A stretch of 64,000 nt of DNA from Bromus sterilis (Eukaryota; Streptophyta; Magnoliopsida; Poales; Poaceae): positions 290,825,782 through 290,889,781 of the forward strand of contig OX465600.1 of NCBI GenBank assembly GCA_950022295.1, written 5' to 3'. Of the stretch, positions 10,305 to 21,539 are shown piece by piece. Under the pieces are notes generated by a model. It did not search any database. It was not told the DNA's origin and worked only from the letters and a program-made list of their open reading frames with translations. Position numbers and translations under genes: made by a program. Every line of letters begins with the position of its first letter. The stretch's first letter is position 1.

Positions 10305-12458
10305 TTACTTTTCTTGTTTCAGAAGACCTCTTTCTACAAACTTAACTATAAGCTTTCCAGCAGCTGGTTGTTTCTGTAAGGTCAGCTGATTGTCAACTTT
10401 TCGACACAATTTAATATCAGGAATTAAATTTCTCTGAAACATCTGACACGCCACATTGTATGACTGCATTGCGAGACCTCTATTAAGAAAACTCTCCATC
10501 AAAATGTGACATGTTTGAGCATCTCTCTGTGAGGCAGTTCTCAGTACCTTGCTGAGGAGACTGTAAGCTTCATTTATTTTACCTAATGCACATAGCTTCT
10601 CGATGACCTGATTGTATACACTCTTAAGCTCTTGTCTTGCTAACATCTTATCCAGTAGATCGAGTAATTCTTCCACTGCACCCTTCTCACAGTATCTATG
10701 TATCACTGTCCTGTATGTAACGAGTGTAGGGACAATTCCTCTATTAAGCATTTTCTTCACAAGCTCCGTCGCTTCTTTCAGTCGACCTTTCTTTCCCAAT
10801 GCATTGACAACAACAGTATAGGTTACAACATCTGGATGCCTGTTACTGAGATACAAGTCATCCAACAAAGACAGGGCCGATTCCAAATCCCCCTGCCGAG
10901 AAAATCCATGAATTACAGTGGTGAAGTTAATAACATTGATGGTACAACCTTTGCTTTGGCATTGCTCCATGAAGTCTTTGGCCTCTGCCGGCTTTCCTTT
11001 GTTACATAACGCCTGGATCAGTAAGTTAATCTCCACAGTGGTGGGAAAGAAACCCTTCTGCAACATCTGGGCAACAACTTCACATGATTCCTTTAGTTTC
11101 CCTTCTCTTCTAAACCCATGCATTACAACACTGTATGTAATATCACTTGGAGTCCACCACTCCTCTCCACTGTTGTTTAGCAATTCCCAAGCCTCTGATG
11201 TTTTCCCAGCTTTGCAGAGACCATTTAACAGTGCAGTGTGTGTGACTATGTTTGGCTTGCAGCCATTCTTATACATATGCTTCATCATCTTTCTTGCTTG
11301 ATCAATTTCCCCGATCCGGCAGAAGCCATCAACAACTGCGCTATACGTCACAACATCAGGGTGACATTCTTTTGAGATCATCTCACCTACAATCTCCTTT
11401 GCCTCAGCCATCCTCCCATTCAGGCAGAAAGAGTGCACAACTGCACTATATCCTATCTGATCCACACGAAATCTTTTCCCCTCTGATTCCCTCAAGAACT
11501 CTAACGCCTCATCCGCATGCCCATGCTTTGCAAGCACATGGATGAGCATGTTATACGTGACCTGGTCCGGAAATAGACCCGCATCATTCCTCATCCTCCC
11601 AAGCAAATTCCGCACCTCTGCCACCCTCTTCTCCTTGCACAAGAAGCCCATCACTGTATAATACGTAATCTTATCAGGTGGGCACCCATTTTGCAGCATT
11701 TGACCGATCATCTCTAGCGCCTCAACGATACGCCGAGCACTACATAACCCCTTAACAAGGCAATTGTATGTGACTACATCCGGCTCGACCCCGACACGGC
11801 GCATCCGGTCAGCAAACTCAATCGCCTTGTCGACGCGCTCGGCCACAACAAGCACATTCACCGCCATGTTGCATATCGATATGTCAGGCGCGCACCCGTC
11901 CTTCTGCATGAGTTGGAGCACGCGCATGGCGGAGCGGAGCTTCCCCGCGCGGCTGTAAGAGAGCATGAGGTGCGCGAAATGCTGCGGCCCGTGCCTGACA
12001 CGGCGCCGTATCATGAGGCGCATGATGCGCCGGGCGGGGTCGTGGAGCCTGGTGCGGCTGAGGAGGCTCAGCATTTCGTCGAACACCTCCGGGGCGTGCC
12101 GGTAGCGCCACTGGCGGTCGGCCCAGCGGAAGAACTCGAACGCAGCGCGGCCGTCCGTCTGCGCCTGCGCGCGGAGCACGGCGCGGACCTGCGGCGGGGA
12201 GAGCACCCGGAGGAGGTGCCGGAGCTGCGCCTCCAGCTTCGGGGTCCACGAGCCGCGGAGCTCGAGCAGCTTGCAGGTGTCGCGCACGAGGCGGCTGCGG
12301 GACTCCTCCGCGAGGTCATCGTCGTGGGGGATCTCCTTGGCGACGGACGAGGGGGCGAGTTCTCCCGCGGCGGCCGAGGAGGATGCGGCGGTGGTGGTGC
12401 AGAGAAGGCGGGGTTGGAGGAGGAGGAGCAATGGGTTTTTGGCTAGATGCCCAGGCAT
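10305..12458 (-). CDS. P-class pentatricopeptide repeat protein, probably mitochondrial
   Basis: An intronless 717-residue ORF. P-class PPR proteins bind organellar RNA in a sequence-specific way and act in stability, processing, splicing or translation. Residues 1 to ~50 are Arg/Ser/Ala-rich with few acids, like a mitochondrial or plastid presequence. About 15 tandem 35-residue PPR motifs follow from about residue 155 to 690, many with the DVVTYNxLVxGLC consensus. Length 35 throughout and the absence of E or DYW domains place it in the P class. The fifth and last residues of many motifs (N/S/T with D/N) are the RNA code positions, but the target cannot be read reliably by eye. The ATG at 12458 is the first in frame. 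The 5' half is GC-rich and the 3' half AT-rich, a gradient common in grass genes. Confidence 0.93.
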   Translation of the reverse strand: MPGHLAKNPLLLLLQPRLLCTTTAASSSAAAGELAPSSVAKEIPHDDDLAEESRSRLVRDTCKLLELRGSWTPKLEAQLRHLLRVLSPPQVRAVLRAQAQTDGRAAFEFFRWADRQWRYRHAPEVFDEMLSLLSRTRLHDPARRIMRLMIRRRVRHGPQHFAHLMLSYSRAGKLRSAMRVLQLMQKDGCAPDISICNMAVNVLVVAERVDKAIEFADRMRRVGVEPDVVTYNCLVKGLCSARRIVEALEMIGQMLQNGCPPDKITYYTVMGFLCKEKRVAEVRNLLGRMRNDAGLFPDQVTYNMLIHVLAKHGHADEALEFLRESEGKRFRVDQIGYSAVVHSFCLNGRMAEAKEIVGEMISKECHPDVVTYSAVVDGFCRIGEIDQARKMMKHMYKNGCKPNIVTHTALLNGLCKAGKTSEAWELLNNSGEEWWTPSDITYSVVMHGFRREGKLKESCEVVAQMLQKGFFPTTVEINLLIQALCNKGKPAEAKDFMEQCQSKGCTINVINFTTVIHGFSRQGDLESALSLLDDLYLSNRHPDVVTYTVVVNALGKKGRLKEATELVKKMLNRGIVPTLVTYRTVIHRYCEKGAVEELLDLLDKMLARQELKSVYNQVIEKLCALGKINEAYSLLSKVLRTASQRDAQTCHILMESFLNRGLAMQSYNVACQMFQRNLIPDIKLCRKVDNQLTLQKQPAAGKLIVKFVERGLLKQEK

Positions 12459-12825
12459 GGCGCCCGCTCGTGTGCCCGGGAGGAAATGCGTTGATGGTTA
12501 GGAAAAGCGATTGGCAATGGCCGGAGGGTGCCGCCGGCGGCGGCGGGCGGCAGGTTGTGCGGGGTGACGGGGTCACAGCGTCAGGGTAGCCCACATAAAA
12601 CTTTCCAAATGAGCCGGATAAACGGGCCAGCACGTAACCCGCGAAGTCGGCCCAACACGGCAATGAACAAGCCATGACAGGTTTGTGGCCACAATCACTA
12701 GTCGACGGGTATCTTTCGTGGTCACTTGCGCACATTTCGAGCGCGCCAAATCTCGCGTTCCGACGCGTTTTGAGGGTTTTTTTGTCCTTTCGCGTTTGAC
12801 ACGTGACATCTTTCAGACGCATAAC
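12459..12825 (-). promoter_or_regulatory. PPR upstream region
   Basis: GC-rich sequence up to about 12600 is likely the PPR 5' UTR and promoter. Open frames run across it on the minus strand but show no domain. No TATA box is obvious. Confidence 0.35.
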
Positions 12826-13045
12826 CGTAATCACATCCACACGCGTAGTTACAGGTTCAACCACAGCTACGAACGCAACCACAACCTCAACCATAATAGT
12901 CTCTGCCACGGTCCATGCCACAGCCACAGTACAAGCACAGTCCGAGCCATAGTCAGTCATAGGTCCCGCGCAGCCATAGCCTCAGTCGTAGTACCTTCCA
13001 TAGCCCGACCCACAGCCGCCACAACCATAGTCCCTGCCACAGTCT
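12826..13045. repeat. Degenerate hexamer repeat (CCACAG/CCATAG variants)
   Basis: The plus strand is made of variants of AACCACAG, GCCACAG and GCCATAG over about 200 bp. On the minus strand this reads in part as Tyr/Gly/Cys-rich codons (CTATGGCTGTGG). It could be a decayed coding repeat or a hexamer microsatellite. No intact frame supports a gene. Confidence 0.55.
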
Positions 13046-13930
13046 CGGCCTGTACAAATGGATATAACATAGGGGCACATAAATTAAGAGGGTGTGGTAG
13101 ATTTAGTTGATCACAATAATAATAAAACTCAACTTTTGATGTAAGATTGTTTTATATTTGATAAGTAAAAATTGGTGATGTGTACAATTTTATGGATGAA
13201 AAGCTTGCATGTTGAGATAGAAACCATAAATACATCTTAGTGAAATTTTACGCTATCATTGATGAATGATAGTGGATGACATAGACAAATGATTGACTAC
13301 AATAGTGAGTGATATGGATAACTTGCATGTTGAGACAAACATCATAAATGCATTTTAGTAGAGTTTTGTTAGTAGATGATATGAATAAATAATTAGCTAG
13401 AATAGTGGGTGATGTGAATAGCTTGCATGTTAAGATAGTACCACAGATGCATTTTAGTAGGATTTGACTTTATAAGAGATATAGATTGATCTCGTTGGTT
13501 CGTCAAATCACGAACCTACTCGATGACAAATGACAAATGCATAACTTTGATGTGAACAATTAATGAAAGTGAGAGTTTATCAACTCTCTCATTTCATGTT
13601 AAATTGGATTATACTTTAAAGATTTTTTGGTTCATAGGATAGAAATGTTATTTAAATATAAAATCATAAAAAATAAGATGACATGTATCTCAATTTTTAT
13701 AAAAAAATTCATTTGATTCCTAAGATAAGATTTTTTTAATGGGTCTAGACTAATGATTTTTTATTGAAATATGAAGGATTGATTACTATCCTACATAGAA
13801 ATAAAACCAATTTCTACAAATTAAACAACTTTAAAGGATTTTCTCTTTCAAAATACATATCCTTTAAAATCTCTACAAAATTCATGTAAACCAAAAAAGG
13901 CCTAAATTTATACGTATGTAGTGTTGGTAC
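13046..13930. other. AT-rich intergenic sequence with a short tandem repeat
   Basis: At 13199-13470 there are about 2.5 copies of a 100-120-bp unit, each starting near GCTTGCATGTTGAGATAG (13203, 13321 and 13424) and containing CATTTTAGTAG. The rest up to the foldback element at 13931 is AT-rich without a feature I can support. The exact 10-bp left TSD of that element is 13921-13930. Confidence 0.6.
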
Positions 13931-15251
13931 GATTTTTTTAAATAATATTATTTTTAATATAAAAAATCATTATTAGCGCACGGATTGAATTTCTTCAAAA
14001 ATAGCACACTGTCGTCACTACTAGGGCCGAAAGCAGATGATTCGGCCTTACTAAGGCCAAATGCAATGGTTTTGTCATTACTAAGGCCGAAACATAGCTT
14101 TCGGCCCTACTAAGCCCGAAAGTGGTTACGCCGTAATATTTCCCTAATCTATGGTTCAACGTAAATTTGGGCTGATTAGTAGGTTTCGAGCTTAGCAGTG
14201 ACAATAGGTGTCATTTTTACACTTAGGTTCAATCTCTTCATTGTGCATGTATTGCTACAAGGTGTATATAACGCTTGCCACAAATGGACCGTACATCACA
14301 ATAAGATACTGTATACGTGTTTATTCCTTTTTATTTTTATTTTATTTCATAAGTATTGTGACATTACAAAATATACGTGACTTTTCATAATTGTCTATAC
14401 AATAGAAAAATGGTTGTGTAATTAGAAAAAATATATTTTATACCATTCATAAAAAGTAGGTTGCACTTTTAAAAAATTCCCTTGCATTTATAAAATCTGT
14501 GCATGACATCTAAAAATATATTATACAATGTACATATTGTTTGCACCATTTTAATAATTGTACCATTCACAAAAAATTATATTAAAATTGTATAAAATAC
14601 TCATGCATATCAAAAATATGTTCATGAAATTATTACAATTATTTAAAAATGTAATTGTTTTTGCATATTTTAAATCCATGTTTTTGTGATTCAGGTAAAT
14701 GTTACAGGGTGTATTTGGAAAACATTTAACACTTACCAAGAATGTTAATAATGTACTTTAAAAATATTAAATGGTTAGAGAAAAATATTTTAGATTTATA
14801 CAAACAATGTGCATATGCATCCGCCCCGTATACAAATATTAAATATATATGAAATAAATAAAAGTTAAAAAGGATTAAACACATATACAATATCTTATTG
14901 TGATGTACGATCCATTTGTGGCAAGCGTTATATACACGTTGTGGTAACATATGCACAATGAAGAGATTGGAAATAAGTGTAAAAGTGACACTTATTGTCA
15001 CTACTAAGGCCGGAAGCGTTGTTCACGTTAGATTAAGGGTGGATTAGGGTGTACAACACGTGTTTCGGTCCTAGTATAGCCGAAACTGTGCTTTCGGCCA
15101 TATTAAGGCGATTCCTATGCTTTCGGCCCTAGTAAGACCGAGTCATCTGGTTTCAGCCGTAGTAATGACTATATCGTGCTATTTTTGAAAAAAAATCAAA
15201 TCATGTGCTATTAATGGAATTGTTATTAAAATTAATATTATTTAAAAAATT
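13931..15251. mobile_element. Foldback Mutator-like element with long inverted arms
   Basis: The sequence GTGTTGGTAC occurs exactly at 13921-13930 and 15252-15261, a 10-bp TSD as made by Mutator-like transposases. Between them the two arms (about 13931-14360 and 14850-15251) are imperfect inverted copies. Left: TTTTTTAAATAATATTA, CAAAAATAGCAC, CTAAGGCCGAAA and TATAACGCTTGCCACAAATG. The right arm carries the complements in mirrored order. The central ~450 bp is AT-rich with no transposase. Each arm contains several copies of a GGCC(T/C)TACTAAGGCCGAAAG-like motif. Non-autonomous; mobilisation would need a helper transposase. Confidence 0.8.
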
Positions 15252-15401
15252 GTGTTGGTACTATCCTTAATGTTAGCCTAACAAAGAATGATGGAGTAAT
15301 ATATATGCTTGCGTAATCGAACCGACAATTGTGGGTTGGAACACATGGTTAGCACTAAGTGTAATAGTAGATGCTACAAATAAATAAGTAACTGCAACTA
15401 T

Positions 15402-15548
15402 TACTTCCTCTGTTTCATATTAGCTATCTCTATAATAAATGCATGTAGCCCCACAAAAAATGCATTTAGATGTATTTCAATGCTAGATACGTCTATTACA
15501 ACTACAACTACAACTACAACTACGGTTATTATGGAACCGAGGGAGGTA
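15402..15548. mobile_element. Stowaway-like MITE with an internal (CAACTA)n microsatellite
   Basis: The left end TACTTCCTCTGTTTCATATT pairs imperfectly with the right end TATGGAACCGAGGGAGGTA. ACAACTACAACTACAACTAC repeats occupy about 15497-15522. It lies ~240 bp upstream of the CYP94 ATG, so it may be part of that promoter. Confidence 0.65.
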
Positions 15549-15790
15549 GTGCACCAGTAAAGAGGGAGTATAGCTAGTTCAACTTCTTTGCTGAGAATGA
15601 AGTCAACTCTTAATTGGGTGTTAAATAAGCATATGCACGTGACTATCCCTTGCAATCTGGGTTCAAAGTTATTTGGACACTGCAACTTGAATCTGATATG
15701 CCTGCAAGTGCAAGGCGCAGCAGGCTGTGCATACATAAACCAAGAGGAGAACACTCCCGTCAAAACCGTAGAAAGAAAAAGTCCAAATCG

Positions 15791-17305
15791 ATGGACTTCC
15801 CGAGTTATTCCTCCCTGCTCCTCCTACTGCTTCCTCCAATACTGTACATCACCTACCGCATCGTCGTGCTGCGAACTCCGGCCAAGAAGAAGCAGCCGGC
15901 CACCCATGGCCTCCGGTCGTTCCTCAAGAACCGCCACCGCTTCATCGACTGGTCGACCGAGCTCATCCTCGGCAGCCCGGAGCTGAGAATGGTCTTCTGC
16001 ATCCCCGGGATGATCACCGGCTTCGTCACCGGCAACCCGGCCGACGTCGAACACGTCCTGCGCACCAACTTCGCCAACTACCCCAAGGGCGAGCGCACCA
16101 TCTCCGTCATGGCCGACTTCCTCGGCCACGGCATCTTCAACTCCGACGGCGACCAGTGGCTCCGGCAGCGCAAGAGCGCCAGCCTCGAGTTCACCACCAG
16201 CTCGCTCCGCGGATTCGTCGTTGACTCCGTGCAGGTCGAGGTCAGGGACAGGCTGCTCCCGTTGCTGCGTCGGCGCGGCGTGGTCCACGACATGCAGGAC
16301 GTGCTCGAGCGCTTCGGCTTCGACACCATCTGCGTGATCTCGTTCGGCCACGACCCGTGCTGCCTCGCCGACGGCGGGGTCTTGACGACGGAGGCCAAGT
16401 CGGACTTCATGCGCGCGTTCTGCGACGCGCAGGACCTCGTCGTTGGTCGATGGATGGAGCCTCTCGCCGTCACATGGAAGATCAAGAGGTGGCTCGGCGT
16501 CGGCAAAGAGCGCCGCCTGAGGAAGGCCGTCGCCCACGTGCATGGATTCGCGATGGATATCGTCCGCGCCGCCCGTGAAAGCTCGTCTGGGAGAAGCAGG
16601 GACGACGTTCTGTCGAGGTTCGTGGCCAGCGGCGAGCACGGCGACGAGGCGCTCCGGGACATCGTGCTCAGTTTCCTGGTCGCCGGCCGCGAGACGACGT
16701 CCTCGGCGCTGACGTGGTTCTTCTGGCAGGTGTCGTGCCGGCCGGACGTGGTGGCGCACATCGCCGACGAGGTCCGCTCGGTCCGGTCCACGACGGGCAC
16801 CCACGCCGGCGACCCGTTCACGTTCGACGCGCTCCGGGGCATGAACTACCTGCACGCCGCGCTCACCGAGTCGATGCGGCTCTACCCGCCGGTGCCAATC
16901 GACTCTGTGACGTGCACGGCGGACGACACGCTCCCCGACGGCATGCACGTCGGCGCCGGCTGGTCCGTCATGTACAGCGCCTACGCCATGGGGCGGATCG
17001 CGGCGATATGGGGTGAGGACTGCACGGAATTTAAGCCGGAGCGGTGGCTCGGCGAAGATGGGGCGTTCCGGCCGGTGAGCCCGTTCAGGTACACGGTGTT
17101 CCACGCCGGGCCCAGGACGTGCCTCGGGAAGGAGATGGCGTACGTGCAGATGAAATCCATTGTCGCCGGCGTGCTCGAAGAATTCGTGGTCGATGTCATG
17201 GTCGATAACGCCGGCAGCGGCGTGCCGCCGGAGCTCGTGCAATCGATAACGTTGAGGATGAAGGGTGGCTTGCCCGTGCAAATAAGGAGAAGGGAGGAAG
17301 CGTAG
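15791..17305 (+). CDS. Cytochrome P450, CYP94 family
   Basis: A 504-residue single-exon P450. CYP94 enzymes are ER-anchored fatty-acid or jasmonoyl-isoleucine omega-hydroxylases; which of these applies here cannot be told. Visible parts: an N-terminal membrane anchor (residues ~8-24, Leu-rich), proline-poor hinge, I-helix AGRETTS (298-304, with Arg in the oxygen-binding motif as in CYP86/CYP94), ExxR ESMR (360-363), PERW (416-419) and the haem loop FHAGPRTCLG with Cys444. The SAYAMGR stretch is characteristic of CYP86-clan members. The ATG at 15791 was chosen because it puts the anchor at the N terminus; the frame is open further upstream from a TTG but has no reason to be translated. A LINE begins ~46 bp past the stop, inside what should be its 3' UTR. 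Confidence 0.92.
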   Translation: MDFPSYSSLLLLLLPPILYITYRIVVLRTPAKKKQPATHGLRSFLKNRHRFIDWSTELILGSPELRMVFCIPGMITGFVTGNPADVEHVLRTNFANYPKGERTISVMADFLGHGIFNSDGDQWLRQRKSASLEFTTSSLRGFVVDSVQVEVRDRLLPLLRRRGVVHDMQDVLERFGFDTICVISFGHDPCCLADGGVLTTEAKSDFMRAFCDAQDLVVGRWMEPLAVTWKIKRWLGVGKERRLRKAVAHVHGFAMDIVRAARESSSGRSRDDVLSRFVASGEHGDEALRDIVLSFLVAGRETTSSALTWFFWQVSCRPDVVAHIADEVRSVRSTTGTHAGDPFTFDALRGMNYLHAALTESMRLYPPVPIDSVTCTADDTLPDGMHVGAGWSVMYSAYAMGRIAAIWGEDCTEFKPERWLGEDGAFRPVSPFRYTVFHAGPRTCLGKEMAYVQMKSIVAGVLEEFVVDVMVDNAGSGVPPELVQSITLRMKGGLPVQIRRREEA

Positions 17306-17410
17306 GCCAGCAAGTTGGTACTAGTGAATGTTCACATAGCCGGGTTAACGGTTTTTTTTTGCGGGGTAAAAGGGGTGTTCTCGTTACTCAAGGAGGCTTC
17401 TCAGCCAAAG

Positions 17411-20400
17411 TTAATTGTACAACACATTCAGGGCCTGAACGGAGCCACACCGCTGTTTGGGAATGCTACGCCCGTAAGCAGCAAACGCATGACTAACGCT
17501 ATTCTGGGTACGGCTACAAGAATGGAAAACTACCTCCCTATGAGACTGAGACACCAAATGACGTATTCCTTCGACAATACCAAAGTGCTTAGATCTATCT
17601 CTTCCCGTTGCCGAAATCATATTGACAGCTTCCAAGTTGTCCAGCTCCACAACAATGGGCAGATGCGTCTATTGGAGGGCTATGAACAGCCCTTCACTGC
17701 AAGCCATGAGCTCCGCCTCAAGGCTATTATCACATGCTCGGAGTTCCCTGCACGCCGAGAAGACCAGTTCTCCTCGGTCATCCCGGAGTACCATTCCTCC
17801 ACCCGCTGCACCCGTAGCCTGGACGAAGCTCCCGTCAGTGTTGAGCTTAACCCATCCTGGCTTTGGGGGAGTCCAGTCCAGCGGCTTCACCTCCTGGGTT
17901 TGCTTGCACTTCCCAGGTTGGTCTACGACCATTTTCCCTTTCTCCATATCTCCTTCAGGGTGGCGCTTGATACACAACAAGGAGCTGATGTATCCATTGA
18001 GGAAGCGGCGGGAAGCTTCAACGGGAGGGGCCGGCTTTGCATGAACAACTTCATTGCGGACATGCCAACTCCGCCATAAAATCATAAGAACCACCATGCG
18101 CATCGTCTCATCCAGAGGGTCCAAAAGTGCAAAGAGCCACTCGGGCCCATTGTTCCGGATCGAGCGCACCTTGGGGATCTTCCAGTCCTTCTCCATGGCT
18201 CGCCACCGCTTGACGGCTTGAGGGCACCTGCACAATGCATGGAATGCATCCTCGCATTCAACACCACATAAGGGGCAGATGTCAGACGTCTCTAGGTGCC
18301 GAGAGAACTTATTAGCCCAAGTAGCCAAAGATCCCGTAATCACCCTCCAAGCGAACACGCGTACCTTAGGGGGAGCAGGGCACCCCCATATGATCTTCCA
18401 GATGGCGCGCCTACCATCCGGTGTCCTGCTCGTGGAGTTGGCCAGAGGACGCTCGCGCTCGTCCATGGCAAGCCGATAGGCCGAGCGCACGGTGAATATC
18501 CCATTCTTCTCCGGCGCCCAAGCGATGAAGTCCTCCGCAATGTGGGGGGTTGTCTTTATGTTCGAGATCACCGTGACATCATCTTGAATGAAGTGTTGGT
18601 GCAACAAGTCCATACGCCACTGGCCATGCTCATCTAGGAGTTCAGAAACCCTCCTGATCCTGCAAAGTCCCTGTTGGGAAATCGGTTTACGAGATGGCTC
18701 CCTAGGGATCCAGCGATCCCTCCAAACCCGAATTTTCTCGCCGTTGCCCACACGCCAGATGATCCCCTTCTTCAGGAGCTCCAGTCCATGTTGGATACCT
18801 TGCCACGTCGGCGACGCATTGCCGCTAAACACCGTATCTTCTAGTCGGCCATCCGGGTAATATCTTGCCTTCAACACCTGCGCACATAGACTGCCGGGGT
18901 TAGAGAGGAGGCGCCAAGCCTGACTAGCAAGCAGGGCTTGGTTAAACAACCAGAAATATTTGAAGACCAACCCGCCTTTAGACTTCTGAGCCAGAATTTT
19001 TGGCCATGCTAGCCAATGGGTTTTCCTCTTCCCCTCCGACTCTCCCCACCAGAAATTCCGCACCATCCGGTTCAGATCATCACATACCGACATGGGAGGC
19101 TTGAAGACGCCCATGATGTATGTTGGGATTGCTTGAGCCACAGCCTTAATCATCGTTTCCTTACCCGCAAGTGAGAGAGTGTCCCCCATGCTATAATACG
19201 CTTCATAAGTCGTGACTGCATGTTTTGAAACTTCCCTTTCACCATCCTCCCCTCTGGTGTAGGCAGCCCTAGATAAAGTGGGTCAAAGGTAGGCTCTACT
19301 ACTTGGAGAATGGTTCTGATGCCCTCTTGTACCTCATTACTGCATGCAGGCCCAAAGAGTGCGCTGCACTTAGTTGGGTTGATGAGTTGACCAGTGGCCC
19401 TTTCGTATGTGTTCAACACCTCCTTCACCTTTGTTGCTTGTTCTACTTCGGCTTGGAAGAACAATAGAGTGTCATCCGCAAAGAGTAGGTGAGACACACC
19501 CGGCGCACGCAGACAGAGTTTCAGCGGGAAGTAGTCCCCTTTTGCTTCACCATCCTTCAACAGAGCCGAGAGACAGTCAGCCACAAATAAAAATAAGAAC
19601 GGGGATAGCGGATCACCTTGCCGAAGACCACGTGATGGTGTGAACGAATCCAAGAGGGTTCCATTAAATTTCACTTTGTATCTCACCGAGGTGACGCAAG
19701 CCATAATCCAGTTCACCCACCGGTGAGCAAAGCCCATCTTTTGCATCATTCACTCCAAGAAGACCCAATCCACCCTATCATATGCCTTTGACAAGTCTAG
19801 CTTATATGCACAAAAGCCTTTGGCCGGATTCTTCTCCTGTTGTATAAAGTGGATGCACTCAAATGCAATGAGAGCATTATCCGTGATAAGGCGCCCGGGA
19901 ACGAAAGCACTTTGTTCCGGGGAGATAATCTCATCCAGGAGCGGCCTCAGCCGATTCACCAAGCACTTTGCCACCACTTTATATATAACGTTACACAAGT
20001 TGATCGGCCGGAACTGAGATAGTCTCTCTGGTCTATCCACCTTTGGAATAAGAACAATAGAGGTATTATTCACCCCCTCCGGCATGATCCCCGTGCGGAA
20101 GAACTCTTTCACACCTGCAATCACATGATCTCTCATCACCGCCCAGTTTCGCTGGAAGAAGCGGGCAGGGAAGCCATCCGGGCCAGGCGCCTTGAGGGGC
20201 CCAATTTGGAACAGTGCATCAGCAATTTCCTTATCAGAAAAATCTGCACAAAGGTCAGTATTCATGTGCTGTGTTACACGCTCCTGGATGAGCTCAACAA
20301 CCGGGTCGACACACAGGGAGCTATCTGCCGTAAAGAGATTAGTGAAGTACTGAGTCGCCACTGCCGCCATAGCATAGTGCTCCTCATGTATCACCCCATC

Positions 20401-21539
20401 GTCATCCAAAAGAGATTTGATACGGGTTTTGCGAGCCCGCCAAACTTCCTTACGGTGGAAGAATTTGGTGTTGCGGTCACCTTCCCTCAGCCATGCAACA
20501 CGTGCTCTCTGCATCCAAAGCATTTCCTCCCTATACAGGAGCTCATTCATCCGATCGGTGGCCTCACGAATCTCCTTTCTGTCGGCATTCATAGTCATAA
20601 GCTCCTCCAAACGAGAGCGCGACTTGTTGATGTCCTTGATCACATTCCCAAATTTCTTGCGACTTCAGTGCTGCAATTTGTCCATCATTTTATCGAGACC
20701 AGTAGCAAGTTTCCCTAGATTCACCAACACCCCGAGCTCCTCCCAGACACTCTTAATCACCTCGGGGAGAGCATGTTCCCTTTCCCACATGACCTCATAT
20801 TGGCGGCACTTCCTTCCACCACTAGGCCTCGGCTCCTCCTTGACGCACTTTAGCAGAACGGGGAGGTGATCCGAGCTGGGAGCAACCAGGTGCTCCACCA
20901 CCGCATCCGAGAATATGTCTCTCCATTCGTTGGTAGCCACTGCCCTATCCAGGCGCACTTTGACATTAGCCCGACCGCTTCGTCGGTTGTCGTATGTATA
21001 TGGCAAACCTGTAAAACCCAAGTCACCAAGACCACATGTTTCTAACACATCACGAAAGTCAATCATCTGACCTGCCGATCGAGGAGTATCCGAGAAGTGC
21101 TCGAAGCCCCACATGGCCTCATTAAAATACCCAATCACAACCCAGGGTAGGTCAGTCAGTTGATGTAGGTCCCGGATGGAAGTCCACATACGATGACGGT
21201 CTTCCTTTTGAGGTTCCCCATGAACGAGGTGAGTCTACAAGGCGGATCCCTCGCCGTACTCGAAACATACGCATCAATATATCTCTCATTGATAATCTTT
21301 ACATCAATACTCAAAGCTTCATTCCAGTACAAAGCAAGACCTCCACTAAGACCAATACTATCCGACGCATCAAAACCTCTAAGACCCAACCGGCCACAGT
21401 ACCTCTTCATTTTATGTTTTGGTTCTCTAGTTTCACACAAAAAGACAATGCTCGGGGAATGAGTCTGAGCCAGACTCACGAGATCATGAACTGTCCGAGA
21501 GTTCCCCACCCCTCGGCAGTTCCAACTGAGGATATTCAT
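17411..21539 (-). pseudogene. LINE ORF2: endonuclease, reverse transcriptase, RNase H (broken)
   Basis: Domains in order: apurinic-type endonuclease (MNILSWNCRGVGNSRT at 21539; SDHLPVLL near 20870), reverse transcriptase (GPDGFPARFFQ, LIPKVDRPERLSQFRPI, KAYDRVDW near 19765, FADDTLLF near 19480), zinc-binding domain (WKIIWGCPAPPKVRVFAWR near 18370; CPLCG, CRC) and RNase H (KLNTDGSF near 17850, continuing to the stop at 17411). In-frame stops are at 20665-20667 (TGA), 19750-19752 (TGA) and 17669-17671 (TAG). Frameshifts lie near 21220 and 19185. The FADD box is intact. The start codon overlaps the ORF1 stop as ATGA (21536-21539), suggesting coupled termination-reinitiation in the live ancestor. 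Confidence 0.88.

Noticed and set aside
15824..17281. 485-codon minus-strand ORF across CYP94
   Set aside because: Shadow of the high-GC P450 coding sequence; His/Arg/Ala-rich with no domain.
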